Below, piece after piece: positions 7,530 to 17,561 of a stretch of DNA of 64,000 nt. The stretch covers positions 62,001-126,000 of the forward strand of contig JBBQJI010000003.1 of assembly GCA_038325765.1 (NCBI GenBank), written 5' to 3'. This DNA comes from Xiheibacterium sp038325765 (GTDB lineage: Bacteria > Myxococcota_A > Polyangia > Nannocystales > Nannocystaceae). Under the pieces are notes generated by a model. That model worked only from the letters and a program-made list of their open reading frames with translations. It was not told the DNA's origin and searched no databases. Made by a program: the position numbers and the translations under genes. The stretch's first letter is position 1; each line of letters begins with the position of its first letter.

Positions 7530-8294
7530 TCACCGCTCGAGGAGCTTGGTCAGGTGTGTGCGCTCCCACAAGACCGCCTCGGCGTAGAACTCGAACTGCG
7601 CCTCGGCATTGCGGAACTGCGGGGTGTGGTACACGCGCCGGCCATCCACCACGGGCATGTCGTGCACCTCGTGCAACATCTCGTGGTAGACGATCCACGC
7701 CACGAAGAACCGCGGGACGTCGGCGGCATCGAGCACGGGGTGGATGCGGATGAGCTCGTCCTCGAACGTGTAACTACCGAGCTTGATCGAGTCGCGCGTC
7801 CGCTTGCGGCGGCCCCGGGGACCCCAAGTGATGCGCGCGCGGATCTGGTTGGCGAAGTAGGCGTCGTTGAGCTCGTCGAAGATCTCGCGGAGGTTGTGAT
7901 ACTTGCCCTCGACGTCGCAGGTGATCGCCGGCGTACCCTCGCGGCGGCGGATGTGGGCCTCGTTGTGCTCGACGAAGGCCCGCAACAGGCGCGCCGCGGT
8001 GGCATCGCGGCTCTGGGCATAGCCGGCCACGGCCCGCAGCACCGCCGGCGGCGCGGCGACGAACATGTGGTGCAGCCGGAAAGTCAGCACTCCGTCGCCC
8101 CGCTTGATCGAGACCATGGTGTGCAGGTTGTCGGTCAGCACCACGCGGGTGCGGCCCTTGGCCACGTACGCCGAGAGACGATCCTGCAAGGTGCTGCGCG
8201 CGGCCTCGTCGGCGGCAGAGATCGGCGTCGCGTCGTCGCCCACAGCGGGCGCGTCGTCGATCTCCAACGCACGGGCCCGACGCGACGGGATCAT
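7530..8294 (-). CDS. SprT-like zinc metallopeptidase-fold protein
   Basis: From the ATG at 8294 the protein has 254 residues; ATGs at 8345 and 8597 are in frame but add low-complexity sequence. The C-terminal half carries HEMLHEVH (H204, E205, H208) followed by H223 in VYHTPQFRNAE, the arrangement of SprT/Spartan-like proteases. It also has the preceding FDELNDAYF and LGSYTFEDELIRIHP blocks typical of the family. SprT-like proteins degrade DNA-protein crosslinks in eukaryotes, while bacterial roles are little known. The N-terminal third has no recognisable domain. The family call is firm and the start is uncertain. Confidence 0.75.
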   Translation of the reverse strand: MIPSRRARALEIDDAPAVGDDATPISAADEAARSTLQDRLSAYVAKGRTRVVLTDNLHTMVSIKRGDGVLTFRLHHMFVAAPPAVLRAVAGYAQSRDATAARLLRAFVEHNEAHIRRREGTPAITCDVEGKYHNLREIFDELNDAYFANQIRARITWGPRGRRKRTRDSIKLGSYTFEDELIRIHPVLDAADVPRFFVAWIVYHEMLHEVHDMPVVDGRRVYHTPQFRNAEAQFEFYAEAVLWERTHLTKLLER

Positions 8295-8662
8295 GCGAGG
8301 GACCGAGCGCGGCCTCTGGGCCGATGAACCTGGCGGGGCGGTCATGGACGGGGTGGGCCGATGGGGCGCCGCGACTGACCACCCCGCCTCCTCAGTGTGG
8401 ACCATGTCGAGGGTGCTGGCGACGTTCCCGCGCGCGGCGGCAAGTCGACCCTCGCTCGGTCCCCAACTCGGAACGCGAACGGATGCAGGCGGCGTCACAG
8501 GTGGCAACCGACATAGTTTATGATCACGATCGCGCCGCCTCGAAATTTCCATGCGCGGCGACACGGTCGCCGGATCGCACGCCGTGATCGCGAACAAAGT
8601 TGCGATCGCCCCGGCGATCTGCCCGCCGCCCAGCGCGAGCGGCCAGGCGACATCAGGAATCG
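8295..8662. other. Divergent intergenic region
   Basis: These 368 bases separate the SprT-like gene (leftward) from the MoaD-MoaE gene (rightward). No protein gene is supported. The stretch around 8510-8600 is the least GC-rich part and should hold the two divergent promoters. It includes an imperfectly spaced inverted repeat gatcgc ... gcgatc around 8585-8606. No convincing -35/-10 pair stands out. Part of the left half could be coding if the SprT-like protein starts at 8345 or 8597. Confidence 0.4.
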
Positions 8663-9343
8663 ATGACCATGCCCGAGATCATCCACGAGATCCTGCTCTT
8701 CGCCGCCTTGCGCGAGCGCGCCGGCACGTCCACCGTCCGCGTGCGCGTGGCCGATCCCGGCACCGTGGCGGATCTCCTGCGCGCGCTCGCCGAGCAGGTC
8801 CCGCGGATCGCGTCGGCCTTGCCCCACTGCCGCGTCGCCCTCGACCACGCGTTCGTCGACGACGACCACGCTCTGCTCGCCGGCACAGAGATCGCCGTCA
8901 TCCCCCCGGTGTCCGGCGGCCACGATGGCGCGCGCATCGTGCTGACCGAGTCGCCGCTCGTCATCGATGCGGCGATCGCCACGGTGCTGGGCGACAGCCG
9001 TGGCGGGGTCGCGACGTTCTGCGGCTACGTGCGCAGGCACAGTCGCGGACGCGACGTCGCGTACCTCGAGTACGAGGCGTACGCGCCGATGGCGATCGCG
9101 GTCATGGCCGCGATCGTGCGCCAGGTCGAGGACGCGACGAGCGGTGCCCATGTCGCGATCCATCATCGCCTCGGCCGGCTCGAGATCGGGGAATGCGCGG
9201 TGGTGGTCGCCGCCGCCACGCCGCACCGCAGCGGCGCGTTCACGGCCTGCCGTCTCGCCATCGAGGCGCTCAAGCGCGACGTCCCCATCTGGAAGCGCGA
9301 GGTGGCACCGGACGGCGCGAGCTGGGTCGGCCTGGGCCCCTGA
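8663..9343 (+). CDS. moaX: Fused molybdopterin synthase (MoaD-MoaE)
   Basis: The 226-residue protein joins a MoaD domain (about 5-86) to a MoaE domain (about 92-226). The MoaD part ends in VSGG at G85-G86, the position where free MoaD carries its thiocarboxylate. The MoaE part has GYVRRHSRGR, ATPHRSGAF and the catalytic lysine region EALKRDVPIWKRE (K204 and K211, matching E. coli MoaE K119 and K126). Molybdopterin synthase adds two sulfurs to precursor Z. A similar fusion, MoaX of Mycobacterium tuberculosis, is cut after the Gly pair. Here the GG is followed by HDGARI. No other molybdopterin genes are nearby. Confidence 0.9.
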   Translation: MTMPEIIHEILLFAALRERAGTSTVRVRVADPGTVADLLRALAEQVPRIASALPHCRVALDHAFVDDDHALLAGTEIAVIPPVSGGHDGARIVLTESPLVIDAAIATVLGDSRGGVATFCGYVRRHSRGRDVAYLEYEAYAPMAIAVMAAIVRQVEDATSGAHVAIHHRLGRLEIGECAVVVAAATPHRSGAFTACRLAIEALKRDVPIWKREVAPDGASWVGLGP

Positions 9344-9432
9344 ACGCGCGCACCCGTCCGATCGAGCCCGGGATCTGCCCGGCGATCTCCGCGGCGTGCA
9401 ACGCTCCGCGTCGATCGACGACACCGCTTGCC

Positions 9433-10893
9433 ATGGCTGCCGCGAGCTCGACCCCACCCGCATGGGCCCCACCCGCAGGCCCACTGCCCACCCCACTGCC
9501 CACCCCACTGCCCACCTGGACGTTGACGCCCCCGCCCCGGGGTGACCCGAGGCTGCGCGTGCGCACCACCGAGGGCACGGCGGCGCGCGTCGAGGCGCCG
9601 ATGCGCATCGGCAGCGCGCCCGAGTGCGAGCTGCGGATCGTCGACCGCTATGTCAGCACCGTGCACGCCGAGATCCGGCGGGTGAACGGTCGGTTGCTGC
9701 TCGTCGACCTCGCGTCGAAGAACGGCACGTGGTTGGGCCCCTCGCGGATCGAGGTCTGCCCCGTCGCCCCGGGCCTGACGGTGCGCATCGGCGGCACCGT
9801 GCTCGAGTTCGTCGACGACGCCGTCGATGCGCCCCGTGCAGAGCCCTCGCCATCGCCACAGGACGGGGGCACGAGCGCGATGCTCGGACGATCGGCGGCC
9901 TTCGCCGCGCTGATGTCGGATCTCCGCCGGGTCGCCCGCGTGCATCGCCCGGTCCTGCTCCGCGGCGAGACGGGCACCGGCAAGGAACTCGCGGCGCGCT
10001 TCGTGCACGATCGGGGCGAGCGCGCCTGTGGCCCCTTCGTCGCGGTGAACTGCGCCAGCTTCGTCGACGGCCTGGCCGAGAGCGCGCTGTTCGGCCACGT
10101 GCGCGGGGCGTTCACCGGCGCGAGTCGAGCCCACGATGGCGCATTCGTGTCGGCCACGGGGGGCACGCTGTTCCTCGACGAGCTCGGCGAGCTGCCCCTG
10201 CCGCTGCAGGCCAAGCTGCTGCGGGTGCTCGAGAGCAGCCGCGTGCGGCCGGTGGGCAGCGACGACGAGGTCGACGTCGACGTGCGGGTGGTGGCCGCGA
10301 CTCACCGCGATCTCGACCGCATGGTCGAAGCCGGCACCTTCCGCGAAGATCTGTATCACCGCCTCGGCGTGCTGGTGTTGCGCCTGCCTCCGCTGCGCGA
10401 GCGCGCCGAGGACATCCCGGTGTTGATCGAAGCCTTCGTGCGTCGCGCCTCGACCGAGGTCGGTCGCGAGGTGGTGCTCGCCCCCGGCTGCCTCGAGGCC
10501 GCGATCGTCCACCCGTGGCCGGGCAACATCCGCGCGCTGCACAACGCCATCGTCCGCGCCGCGACCATGGACGATGGCCCGATCACGGCGGCGCGCCTGG
10601 TCGGACCGACGGGGCTGAGCCTCGTCACCCCAAAAGCCCGCCCCGACCCTTGCCCAGCGCACGAGGGCCCACAGCCCGGGCGTCCCCCGGCGGGGCCCCG
10701 GGACGGCTCGACCACCGCCCAGGACACCTCGACACCCGCGCTTCCCAGCGGCGACTGGGCCTCGATCGAAGGCGATCTGCTGCGCCGGCTGGTCTGCGAG
10801 CACGGCAGCATCCGGCGCGCCGCAGCGGCCCTGGGGGTGCCCCGCAGCACCTTGGGCGCCCGGCTGCGCCGCCGGGCCCACGGCCCCGGTTGA
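9433..10893 (+). CDS. FHA-domain sigma54-dependent transcriptional activator
   Basis: The 486-residue protein has a Pro-rich start (1-35), an FHA domain (about 40-130) with RIGSAPECELRI, SxxH (S76, H79) and NGTWLG, then a sigma54 AAA+ domain. The Walker A is GETGTGKE (178-185), GAFTGA is intact (225-230) and the Walker B is LFLDE (246-250). A Fis-type helix-turn-helix ends the protein (SIRRAAAALGVPRSTLGARL). There is no receiver or membrane segment. In myxobacteria such proteins are switched by binding phospho-threonine, so a Ser/Thr kinase is the expected input. The gene lies 89 bases after the MoaD-MoaE gene and 66 bases before terB-like, which it may control. Confidence 0.93.
   Translation: MAAASSTPPAWAPPAGPLPTPLPTPLPTWTLTPPPRGDPRLRVRTTEGTAARVEAPMRIGSAPECELRIVDRYVSTVHAEIRRVNGRLLLVDLASKNGTWLGPSRIEVCPVAPGLTVRIGGTVLEFVDDAVDAPRAEPSPSPQDGGTSAMLGRSAAFAALMSDLRRVARVHRPVLLRGETGTGKELAARFVHDRGERACGPFVAVNCASFVDGLAESALFGHVRGAFTGASRAHDGAFVSATGGTLFLDELGELPLPLQAKLLRVLESSRVRPVGSDDEVDVDVRVVAATHRDLDRMVEAGTFREDLYHRLGVLVLRLPPLRERAEDIPVLIEAFVRRASTEVGREVVLAPGCLEAAIVHPWPGNIRALHNAIVRAATMDDGPITAARLVGPTGLSLVTPKARPDPCPAHEGPQPGRPPAGPRDGSTTAQDTSTPALPSGDWASIEGDLLRRLVCEHGSIRRAAAALGVPRSTLGARLRRRAHGPG
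9481..9516. repeat. 12-bp tandem repeat x3 inside the FHA-sigma54 activator gene
   Basis: Three perfect copies of CCACTGCCCACC encode a PLPT tetrapeptide each, near residues 18-28 of the activator. Copy-number changes would stay in frame and only alter the length of the N-terminal Pro-rich segment. Confidence 0.9.
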
Positions 10894-10959
10894 GAGCCTG
10901 TCGCCAGTGGGCTACCGTCCGGCTTGCTCGCGCCTGTGGCCGAGTCAAGGAGTTCGAAC

Positions 10960-11394
10960 ATGGGTCTTCTCTCCCGCCTCACCGGCATGACCTCCACCAA
11001 GAAGCCGACCGACGACGTGCTCCTCGTGCACGCGATGCTGCTCATGGCAGGCGCCGACGGCTACATCGACGACGAAGAGATCGCGACCGTCGAGGGCTTC
11101 GCGATGACGCTCCCCGAATTCAAGGAGCGCGACTTCGGCGAGGTCGTGGCCGACGCCCAGAAGATGGTGCGCAAGTACCCCAGCCTCAAAGAGTCGGTGA
11201 ATGCCCTCACCGAGTTCTCGAGCCAGGCGCTCAAGACCAAGGCGTACGTGCTCGCGGCCGACATCGCGCTGGCGTCGGGCGATGTCGACGAGAACGAGGA
11301 CTCGCTGCTCGAGACGATGCAGCGCCTGCTCAACGTCGACGATCAGACCGCCCAGACCATCGTGTGGGTGCTCTCCCTCAAGTACGCGAAGTGA
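10960..11394 (+). CDS. TerB-like tellurite-resistance-family protein
   Basis: The 144-residue protein is a single TerB-like helical domain with two acidic repeats, MAGADGYIDDEEIATVEGF and ALASGDVDENEDSLLETM, as in the metal-binding halves of TerB. AAGGAG at 10947-10952 sits 7 bases before the ATG and supports this start. TerB proteins are acidic cytoplasmic or membrane-associated helix bundles linked to metal sensing and stress. There is no ter cluster here. It is followed after 5 bases by a protease that carries its own TerB-like tail, so both probably work together. Confidence 0.8.
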   Translation: MGLLSRLTGMTSTKKPTDDVLLVHAMLLMAGADGYIDDEEIATVEGFAMTLPEFKERDFGEVVADAQKMVRKYPSLKESVNALTEFSSQALKTKAYVLAADIALASGDVDENEDSLLETMQRLLNVDDQTAQTIVWVLSLKYAK

Positions 11395-11399
11395 ACATC

Positions 11400-12659
11400 A
11401 TGGGCGCACGTACCCTGCCCGACCGCAACGTCCTGCAATCGCGGCGTGACCGCGAGCTCCGCAGCGCCCTCGAGGGTGAGCGTGACATCAAGTTCGCGCT
11501 CGCGAAGATCGAGGAGCGGTCGAGTGGGTACGGTTTCGTCGCCCGCCGATCGCTGCTCACCGGCGGCCTCCGACTCACGCGACAGATGGCACCGGAGGTC
11601 GCGGACTCGCTCGCGATATGCCGCGAGATCCTCGGATTCACGGCGCCGGTCGAGGTCTACGTCCGCGCCGAGCCGTCGTTCAACGCCGGCGCCATCCGCA
11701 ACACCGGCGGGGGGCCGCACATCATCGTGCTGTCCTCCCGCCTGCTCGAGGTCTTCACCCCCGAAGAGCTGCGCTTCGTCATCGGCCACGAGCTCGGCCA
11801 CATGGCGTTCGATCACTTCGGCATCCCCATGCCGGCCGCCGCCGCGATCGAGGACATGGCCGGTCAGATGGTCACCCGCGCCAACGCGCTGCGGCTGTAC
11901 CTGTGGTGTCGCAGCGCCGAGATCACCGCCGACCGCGTCGGTCTGGTGTGCGCTGGGGATCCGGTCGCGGCCGCGAGCGGATTCTTCAAGCTCGCCTCGG
12001 GCATGTCGTCGCCGCGGATCCAGGCCGACCTCGAGGCCTATGCCACCCAGGTCGAGTCGCTGGCCTCGGCCCCCGAGGCCCGCAGCAAGCCGCGCAACGA
12101 CGACGACACCCTCGACTGCTTCAGCACCCACCCGTACAGCCCGCTGCGGGTGCGCGCGGTGGTGGCGTTCAGCAAGAGCCGAACCTACCGCTCGATCACC
12201 GGCCAGGGCGAAGACGGCCTCACCGATGACGAGGTCGAGGCCATCATCGACCGCGATCTCTCGCTCATGGAGCCCAGCTACCTCGAGGAGAAGACCGACG
12301 AGTCGAGCCTGATGCGCAGGATGCTGTACTGCGCCGGGGTGTCCGTCGCGGCGGCGAACGGCCAGGTCGACGACAGCGAGATCCGGGCCCTGCGCGCGCT
12401 GCTGGGCGCCGACGAGACCTGGGGCCCCGTGAACGTCGAGGCCGCGCGCACGGAGCTCGAGCAGAAATTCGATGCGACGCTGCAGGTGCCCTTCGCCCGC
12501 CGCGCGCAGCTCGTCCAGCACCTCACGATCATCGCCGCCGCCGACGGCGTCGTGGATCAGTGGGAGCTCGGCGAGATGGGCCGCATCGCCTGGCGGCTGC
12601 AGGTCGACCCCTCGGTGATCGAGCAGACGCTCGCCGCGTCTGCCCACCCGATGGACTGA
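11400..12659 (+). CDS. M48-family metalloprotease with C-terminal TerB-like domain
   Basis: The 419-residue protein has the gluzincin motif HELGH (H130, E131, H134) and a downstream third ligand E174 in SAEITADR, as in M48/HtpX-like peptidases. A CFSTHPYSPLRVRAVV segment (STHP-type) follows, as in the family. Unlike HtpX there are no clear membrane helices, so it looks soluble. Residues 300-419 form a second, TerB-like domain with ANGQVDDSEIRALRALLG and AAADGVVDQWELGEMGRI. The gene follows terB-like after 5 bases and probably shares its mRNA. The function is inferred as a stress-linked protease regulated through TerB contacts. Confidence 0.82.
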   Translation: MGARTLPDRNVLQSRRDRELRSALEGERDIKFALAKIEERSSGYGFVARRSLLTGGLRLTRQMAPEVADSLAICREILGFTAPVEVYVRAEPSFNAGAIRNTGGGPHIIVLSSRLLEVFTPEELRFVIGHELGHMAFDHFGIPMPAAAAIEDMAGQMVTRANALRLYLWCRSAEITADRVGLVCAGDPVAAASGFFKLASGMSSPRIQADLEAYATQVESLASAPEARSKPRNDDDTLDCFSTHPYSPLRVRAVVAFSKSRTYRSITGQGEDGLTDDEVEAIIDRDLSLMEPSYLEEKTDESSLMRRMLYCAGVSVAAANGQVDDSEIRALRALLGADETWGPVNVEAARTELEQKFDATLQVPFARRAQLVQHLTIIAAADGVVDQWELGEMGRIAWRLQVDPSVIEQTLAASAHPMD

Positions 12660-12674
12660 CGGCCGCCCTGGCGG

Positions 12675-12700
12675 GGCCGGCCGCGTGTCCGCAGCCGGCC
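12675..12700. terminator. Possible bidirectional terminator hairpin
   Basis: GGCCGGC (12675-12681) and GCCGGCC (12694-12700) can pair over a 12-base loop. They lie in the 45-base gap between the convergent protease and repeat-lipoprotein genes. No T-run follows on either strand. Confidence 0.3.
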
Positions 12701-12704
12701 GCGC

Positions 12705-14852
12705 TCACAAACAGATCGCGTTGAGCGGACCCACGCAGGCATTGGCCTGCGACAGCGTGGTCGAACCGAACGCGCCCGAGGGGAAGGTGGCATCGTCGAT
12801 CGCGAAGTTCGCGATCTCGACGCTGTCGCCTTGGCGCACCACGGTGAGCTGGCTGCCGGCGGCCGTGTAGTCGATGGTCACCAGATAGGTCTGGCCCTCC
12901 TCCCAGCCCGCCGTGGTGGTCTCGGCCGGCAGCAACAACGTGGTGGAGTCGGCGGTGTCGTTGGGGCAGTACATGTCGTCGCCGCCGAGCGACGCGAAGT
13001 CGGGCGCCTGCACGCGCTTGACCACGATGCCGGCGGGGATCGGGCAGCCGAAGAAGATCTGCTCCGCCCGCTTCCACGACAGCGAGTAGAAGTTCGCGTT
13101 GTCCTGGGCGCCCCATACCAAACCGATGATGTCGTCGTCGTTGGCGTCGTCGGTGACCCCGATCACACCTTGCAGGCGGACGTCCTCGAACACCACCGAC
13201 TCGCACAGGTGCAGGCCGAAGTCGTTGTTTCCCAGTTCACACGCCACCGTGCCGCCCTGGCTATAGGTGATCGTCGCGGCGGGGGCGGCGGCAAGGAAGT
13301 CACCCGCGTAGAGCACACAATTGGTCTCGAGGTCGAACGCCGTGTTGTCGACGATCGTGACCGTGGTCTGGGCCGTGTTGACGCCGTCGTCGACGGTCAC
13401 CGTGTAGGTGATGAAGCTGTCGGGCAGCGCGCTGGGGTTGGCGATCGTCGCGTCGTCGAGGGTGTCGGCAGGCGTCCAGCTGTAGGTGTAGTTGCCGGTG
13501 CCGCCAGCGGCGACGGCACTGAGGTCGATGGGCAACCCCTCGAAATCCGAGCAGCTGGGGGCCGCCACCACCGTCAGCGCCGGTGCGCAGGTGTTGGTGT
13601 CGACGTCGCAGACGTCGTCGATGCAGTCGAGACCGCTGTTGCAGGTCTCACCCGACTCGCAGGTGTTGCCGCAGGCACCGCCGCAGTCGACGTCGCTCTC
13701 GTCGCCGTTCTGGACGCCGTCGTCACAGGCCGGTGGCGTGCACGTGAGCGCGTCGGGATCGCAGACCTGCGAGATGCAGTCGTCGCCGTCGGCGCAGCCC
13801 TGGCCGCTGTCGCAGTCGTTGGGACACGAGCCGCCACAGTCCACGTCGGTCTCGTCGCCGTTCTGCGCACCGTCGTCGCACGCACCCGGCGAGCAGGTGT
13901 TGGTGTCCTCGTCGCAGATGCCCGAGAGACAATCGAGGTCTTGCTCGCAGCCCTCACCGTCGTCGCACGCGGTGGGGCACGAGCCGCCGCAGTCCACGTC
14001 GGTCTCGTCGCCATTGGCGACGCCGTCGTCGCAGGCCGGCGGCAGACATAGGCCCGCGTCCTCGTCGCACACGCCCGAGGTGCAGTCGGCATCGTCGTCG
14101 CAGCCCTGGCCGTCGTCGCAGCTGGGGCACAGGAACCCGCCGCAGTCGACGTCCGATTCCTCGCCATTTTGCACGCCGTCCCGGCAGCTGGCGGGGGGCA
14201 AGCAGGTCATCGTGCCCGGGTCGCACTCCATCGACACGCAGTCGGCATCGACGACGCAGCCCTCGCCGTCGTCGCAGGCCGGGCAGGCGCCGCCGCAGTC
14301 GACGTCGGTCTCGTCGCCATTGCGCTCACCGTCGACGCACGTGGTCGAGGGCCCGCACGTCATCGTGTCCGGATCGCAGAACATCGACGCGCAGTCGTCG
14401 TCGGCGAGGCAGCCCTCGCCGTCGTCGCAGGCCTGGGGACACGAGCCGCCGCAGTCGACGTCGGTCTCGTCGCCGTTGACGACGCCATCGGCGCAGGTGG
14501 CCGACGGCTCGCAGGTGTTGCCCTCGCCGCAGACGTTCGACGCGCAGTCGGAATCCTGCTCGCAATCCTGACCATCGCCGCAGCCCGCCCCGCAGGTGGG
14601 ACCGCCGCAATCGACGTCGGTCTCGTCACCGTCGGCGATGCCGTTGGCGCAGGTGCCATCGTCGCCGGTCTCGGTGGCATCGGTGTCGCTGTCGGTCTGC
14701 GACGCCGAATCGATCGCCGGACAGCTCTCGTCGCGGTCCTGGCCGAGCCCGTCGTCGAGGCAGGGGTCGGCGCAGGCGCCGATGCCGACGCCGACGCCGA
14801 TCAAGGTGATGAGGCCAGCAGCGGGACTCCAGAGATTTCGACGGGCATGCAT
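12705..14852 (-). CDS. Seven-repeat Cys-rich lipoprotein with PKD-like and thrombospondin-C-like parts
   Basis: The 715-residue protein starts with a lipoprotein signal ending in GVGIGAC (C27), with GAGGAG upstream of the ATG. Residues 68-424 hold seven repeats of about 50 residues built on C-x-DG-x2-NG-D/E-E-T/S-DVDCGG, followed by further Cys and acidic residues (CDDGEGC, CDPDTMTC). These are likely calcium-bound, disulfide-rich stalk units. Residues about 435-510 resemble a PKD/Ig-like fold (NYTYSWTPAD, TYTVTVDDG). The end (about 520-715) has DIIGLVWGAQDNANFYSLSW, similar to thrombospondin C-terminal or laminin-G-like domains. It is probably a surface-exposed adhesin or ligand-binding stalk. 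The repeat style is common in Nannocystaceae-type genomes. Confidence 0.85.
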   Translation of the reverse strand: MHARRNLWSPAAGLITLIGVGVGIGACADPCLDDGLGQDRDESCPAIDSASQTDSDTDATETGDDGTCANGIADGDETDVDCGGPTCGAGCGDGQDCEQDSDCASNVCGEGNTCEPSATCADGVVNGDETDVDCGGSCPQACDDGEGCLADDDCASMFCDPDTMTCGPSTTCVDGERNGDETDVDCGGACPACDDGEGCVVDADCVSMECDPGTMTCLPPASCRDGVQNGEESDVDCGGFLCPSCDDGQGCDDDADCTSGVCDEDAGLCLPPACDDGVANGDETDVDCGGSCPTACDDGEGCEQDLDCLSGICDEDTNTCSPGACDDGAQNGDETDVDCGGSCPNDCDSGQGCADGDDCISQVCDPDALTCTPPACDDGVQNGDESDVDCGGACGNTCESGETCNSGLDCIDDVCDVDTNTCAPALTVVAAPSCSDFEGLPIDLSAVAAGGTGNYTYSWTPADTLDDATIANPSALPDSFITYTVTVDDGVNTAQTTVTIVDNTAFDLETNCVLYAGDFLAAAPAATITYSQGGTVACELGNNDFGLHLCESVVFEDVRLQGVIGVTDDANDDDIIGLVWGAQDNANFYSLSWKRAEQIFFGCPIPAGIVVKRVQAPDFASLGGDDMYCPNDTADSTTLLLPAETTTAGWEEGQTYLVTIDYTAAGSQLTVVRQGDSVEIANFAIDDATFPSGAFGSTTLSQANACVGPLNAICL
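13581..14651 (-). repeat. Coding array of seven Cys-rich repeats
   Basis: Seven units of roughly 140-155 bases encode the NGDETDVDCGG-type repeats of the lipoprotein. The nucleotide similarity is strongest over the part encoding DETDVDCGG. Units 4 and 7 read EESDVDCGG and DESDVDCGG, so the array is diverged rather than freshly amplified. Confidence 0.85.
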
Positions 14853-15048
14853 GATCAGTTCAGCTCCTCGCGGTGATGCGCACCGGCGTCGAATCGGCGG
14901 ATGCCGTCGGCAGCGGAGGCGGGCATGCGCGCAGTCTATCCCAAAGCCATGGCGCTGCCGCGATCCCCCGCGCCATCGAGGGTTCGATGCCATCATTGGC
15001 GGGAACGAGGCGTCACGCCGCGGTGGGGCGCGATGCCCCGATGCGCGA

Positions 15049-15741
15049 TCACGGCGCTGGATCCCAGCGCCACGCGTCGGTGGCCGGCGTCGAAGCGGTC
15101 GCGTCCCTCACCCGCGCGAGGAAATCGCCCAGCGCGAACATGCGGGCGCCGAACCGCTCGAGATGCTCGGTGTGCACCTGGCAGTCGATGATCGCGACGC
15201 CCCAATCGCGCAGGCGACCGACGAGCTCGACGAAGGCGATCTTCGAGGCGTCGGGCGCCGCCGCGAACATGCTCTCGCCGAAGTAGGCGCGCCCGATCGC
15301 GACGCCGTACAGCCCGCCCACCAGGGTGTCGCCCTGCCACGCCTCGACGCTGTGGGCGAGCCCGCGTCGGTGCAGCTCGAGGTAGGCGCGCCGCATGTCG
15401 CGGGTGATCCACGTGCCGTGCTGACCCGGGCGCGGCGCCTTGGCGCAGCGATCCATCACCTCGCCGAAGGCTGCATCGAGCGTGATGCGGTACGGCGCCC
15501 GGCGCACGAGCTTGACCAGGCTGCGGCTCACGTGCAGATCCTCGGGCAGCAACGCGAAACGCGGCGACGGGCACCACCACAGGATCGGTCGGCCCTCGCT
15601 GTACCAGGGAAAGATGCCGCTGCGGTAGGCGAGCTCGAGGCGCGCCACCGAGAGATCACCACCGGCCGCGAGCAGCCCGTCGTCCTCGGCGAATCTGGGA
15701 TCGGGGAACGCGAGCGCGTCCGACAGGCGGAAGATCGGCAT
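15049..15741 (-). CDS. aat: Leucyl/phenylalanyl-tRNA--protein transferase
   Basis: The 230-residue product matches Aat along its length: the FPDPRFAEDDGLLAAGGDLS start, YRSGIFPWYSEGRPILWWCP, SPRFALLP, GTWITRDMRRAY and HSVEAWQGDTLVGGLYGVAI. It transfers Leu or Phe from charged tRNA to proteins with N-terminal Lys or Arg, making them ClpS/ClpAP substrates in the N-end rule. It diverges from the thiC unit, with which it shares a 74-base upstream region. No clpS or clpA is visible nearby. Confidence 0.96.
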   Translation of the reverse strand: MPIFRLSDALAFPDPRFAEDDGLLAAGGDLSVARLELAYRSGIFPWYSEGRPILWWCPSPRFALLPEDLHVSRSLVKLVRRAPYRITLDAAFGEVMDRCAKAPRPGQHGTWITRDMRRAYLELHRRGLAHSVEAWQGDTLVGGLYGVAIGRAYFGESMFAAAPDASKIAFVELVGRLRDWGVAIIDCQVHTEHLERFGARMFALGDFLARVRDATASTPATDAWRWDPAP

Positions 15742-15773
15742 CGTTGCGGCTGCGGCGCGAATTCTAGCAGGGA

Positions 15774-15802
15774 TGGCACCTGCAGACCTTTACGGCTATG
15801 GT
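15774..15802 (+). promoter_or_regulatory. Candidate sigma70-type promoter for the TPP riboswitch-thiC unit
   Basis: TGGCAC (15774-15779) and TATGGT (15797-15802) are 17 bases apart and would start transcription about 7 bases before the riboswitch P1 stem. Matches to consensus are only moderate (3/6 and 4/6), so the spacing and position are the main support. Confidence 0.3.
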
Positions 15803-15815
15803 GCCGGCGCAGCTG

Positions 15816-15897
15816 CGCTGGGGGTGGCGGTGCCTGATGCGCCGACCTGAGAGAGTCCCCTCGAACCTGATCCGGCTCGTACCGGCGGAGGAAAGCG
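15816..15897 (+). promoter_or_regulatory. TPP riboswitch (THI element) controlling thiC
   Basis: The conserved THI-box blocks are present in order: GGGGTGGCGG, then CTGAGAGAGT, then GAACCTGATCCGG, and TACCGGCGGAGGAAAGCG at the 3' side. CGCT (15816-15819) can close P1 with AGCG (15894-15897). The GGAGG inside the last block (15887-15891) also lies 11 bases before the thiC ATG. TPP binding would therefore hide the ribosome site and block translation. No intrinsic terminator follows, which agrees with translational control. Confidence 0.95.
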
Positions 15898-15902
15898 TGA
15901 TC

Positions 15903-17560
<1,658 letters not shown>

Positions 17561-17561
<1 letters not shown>

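Noticed and set aside
15798..15902. Upstream in-frame extension of thiC through the riboswitch
   Set aside because: The stretch is the aptamer itself and the ribosome site lies just before the ATG at 15903. ThiC homologues start near this ATG.
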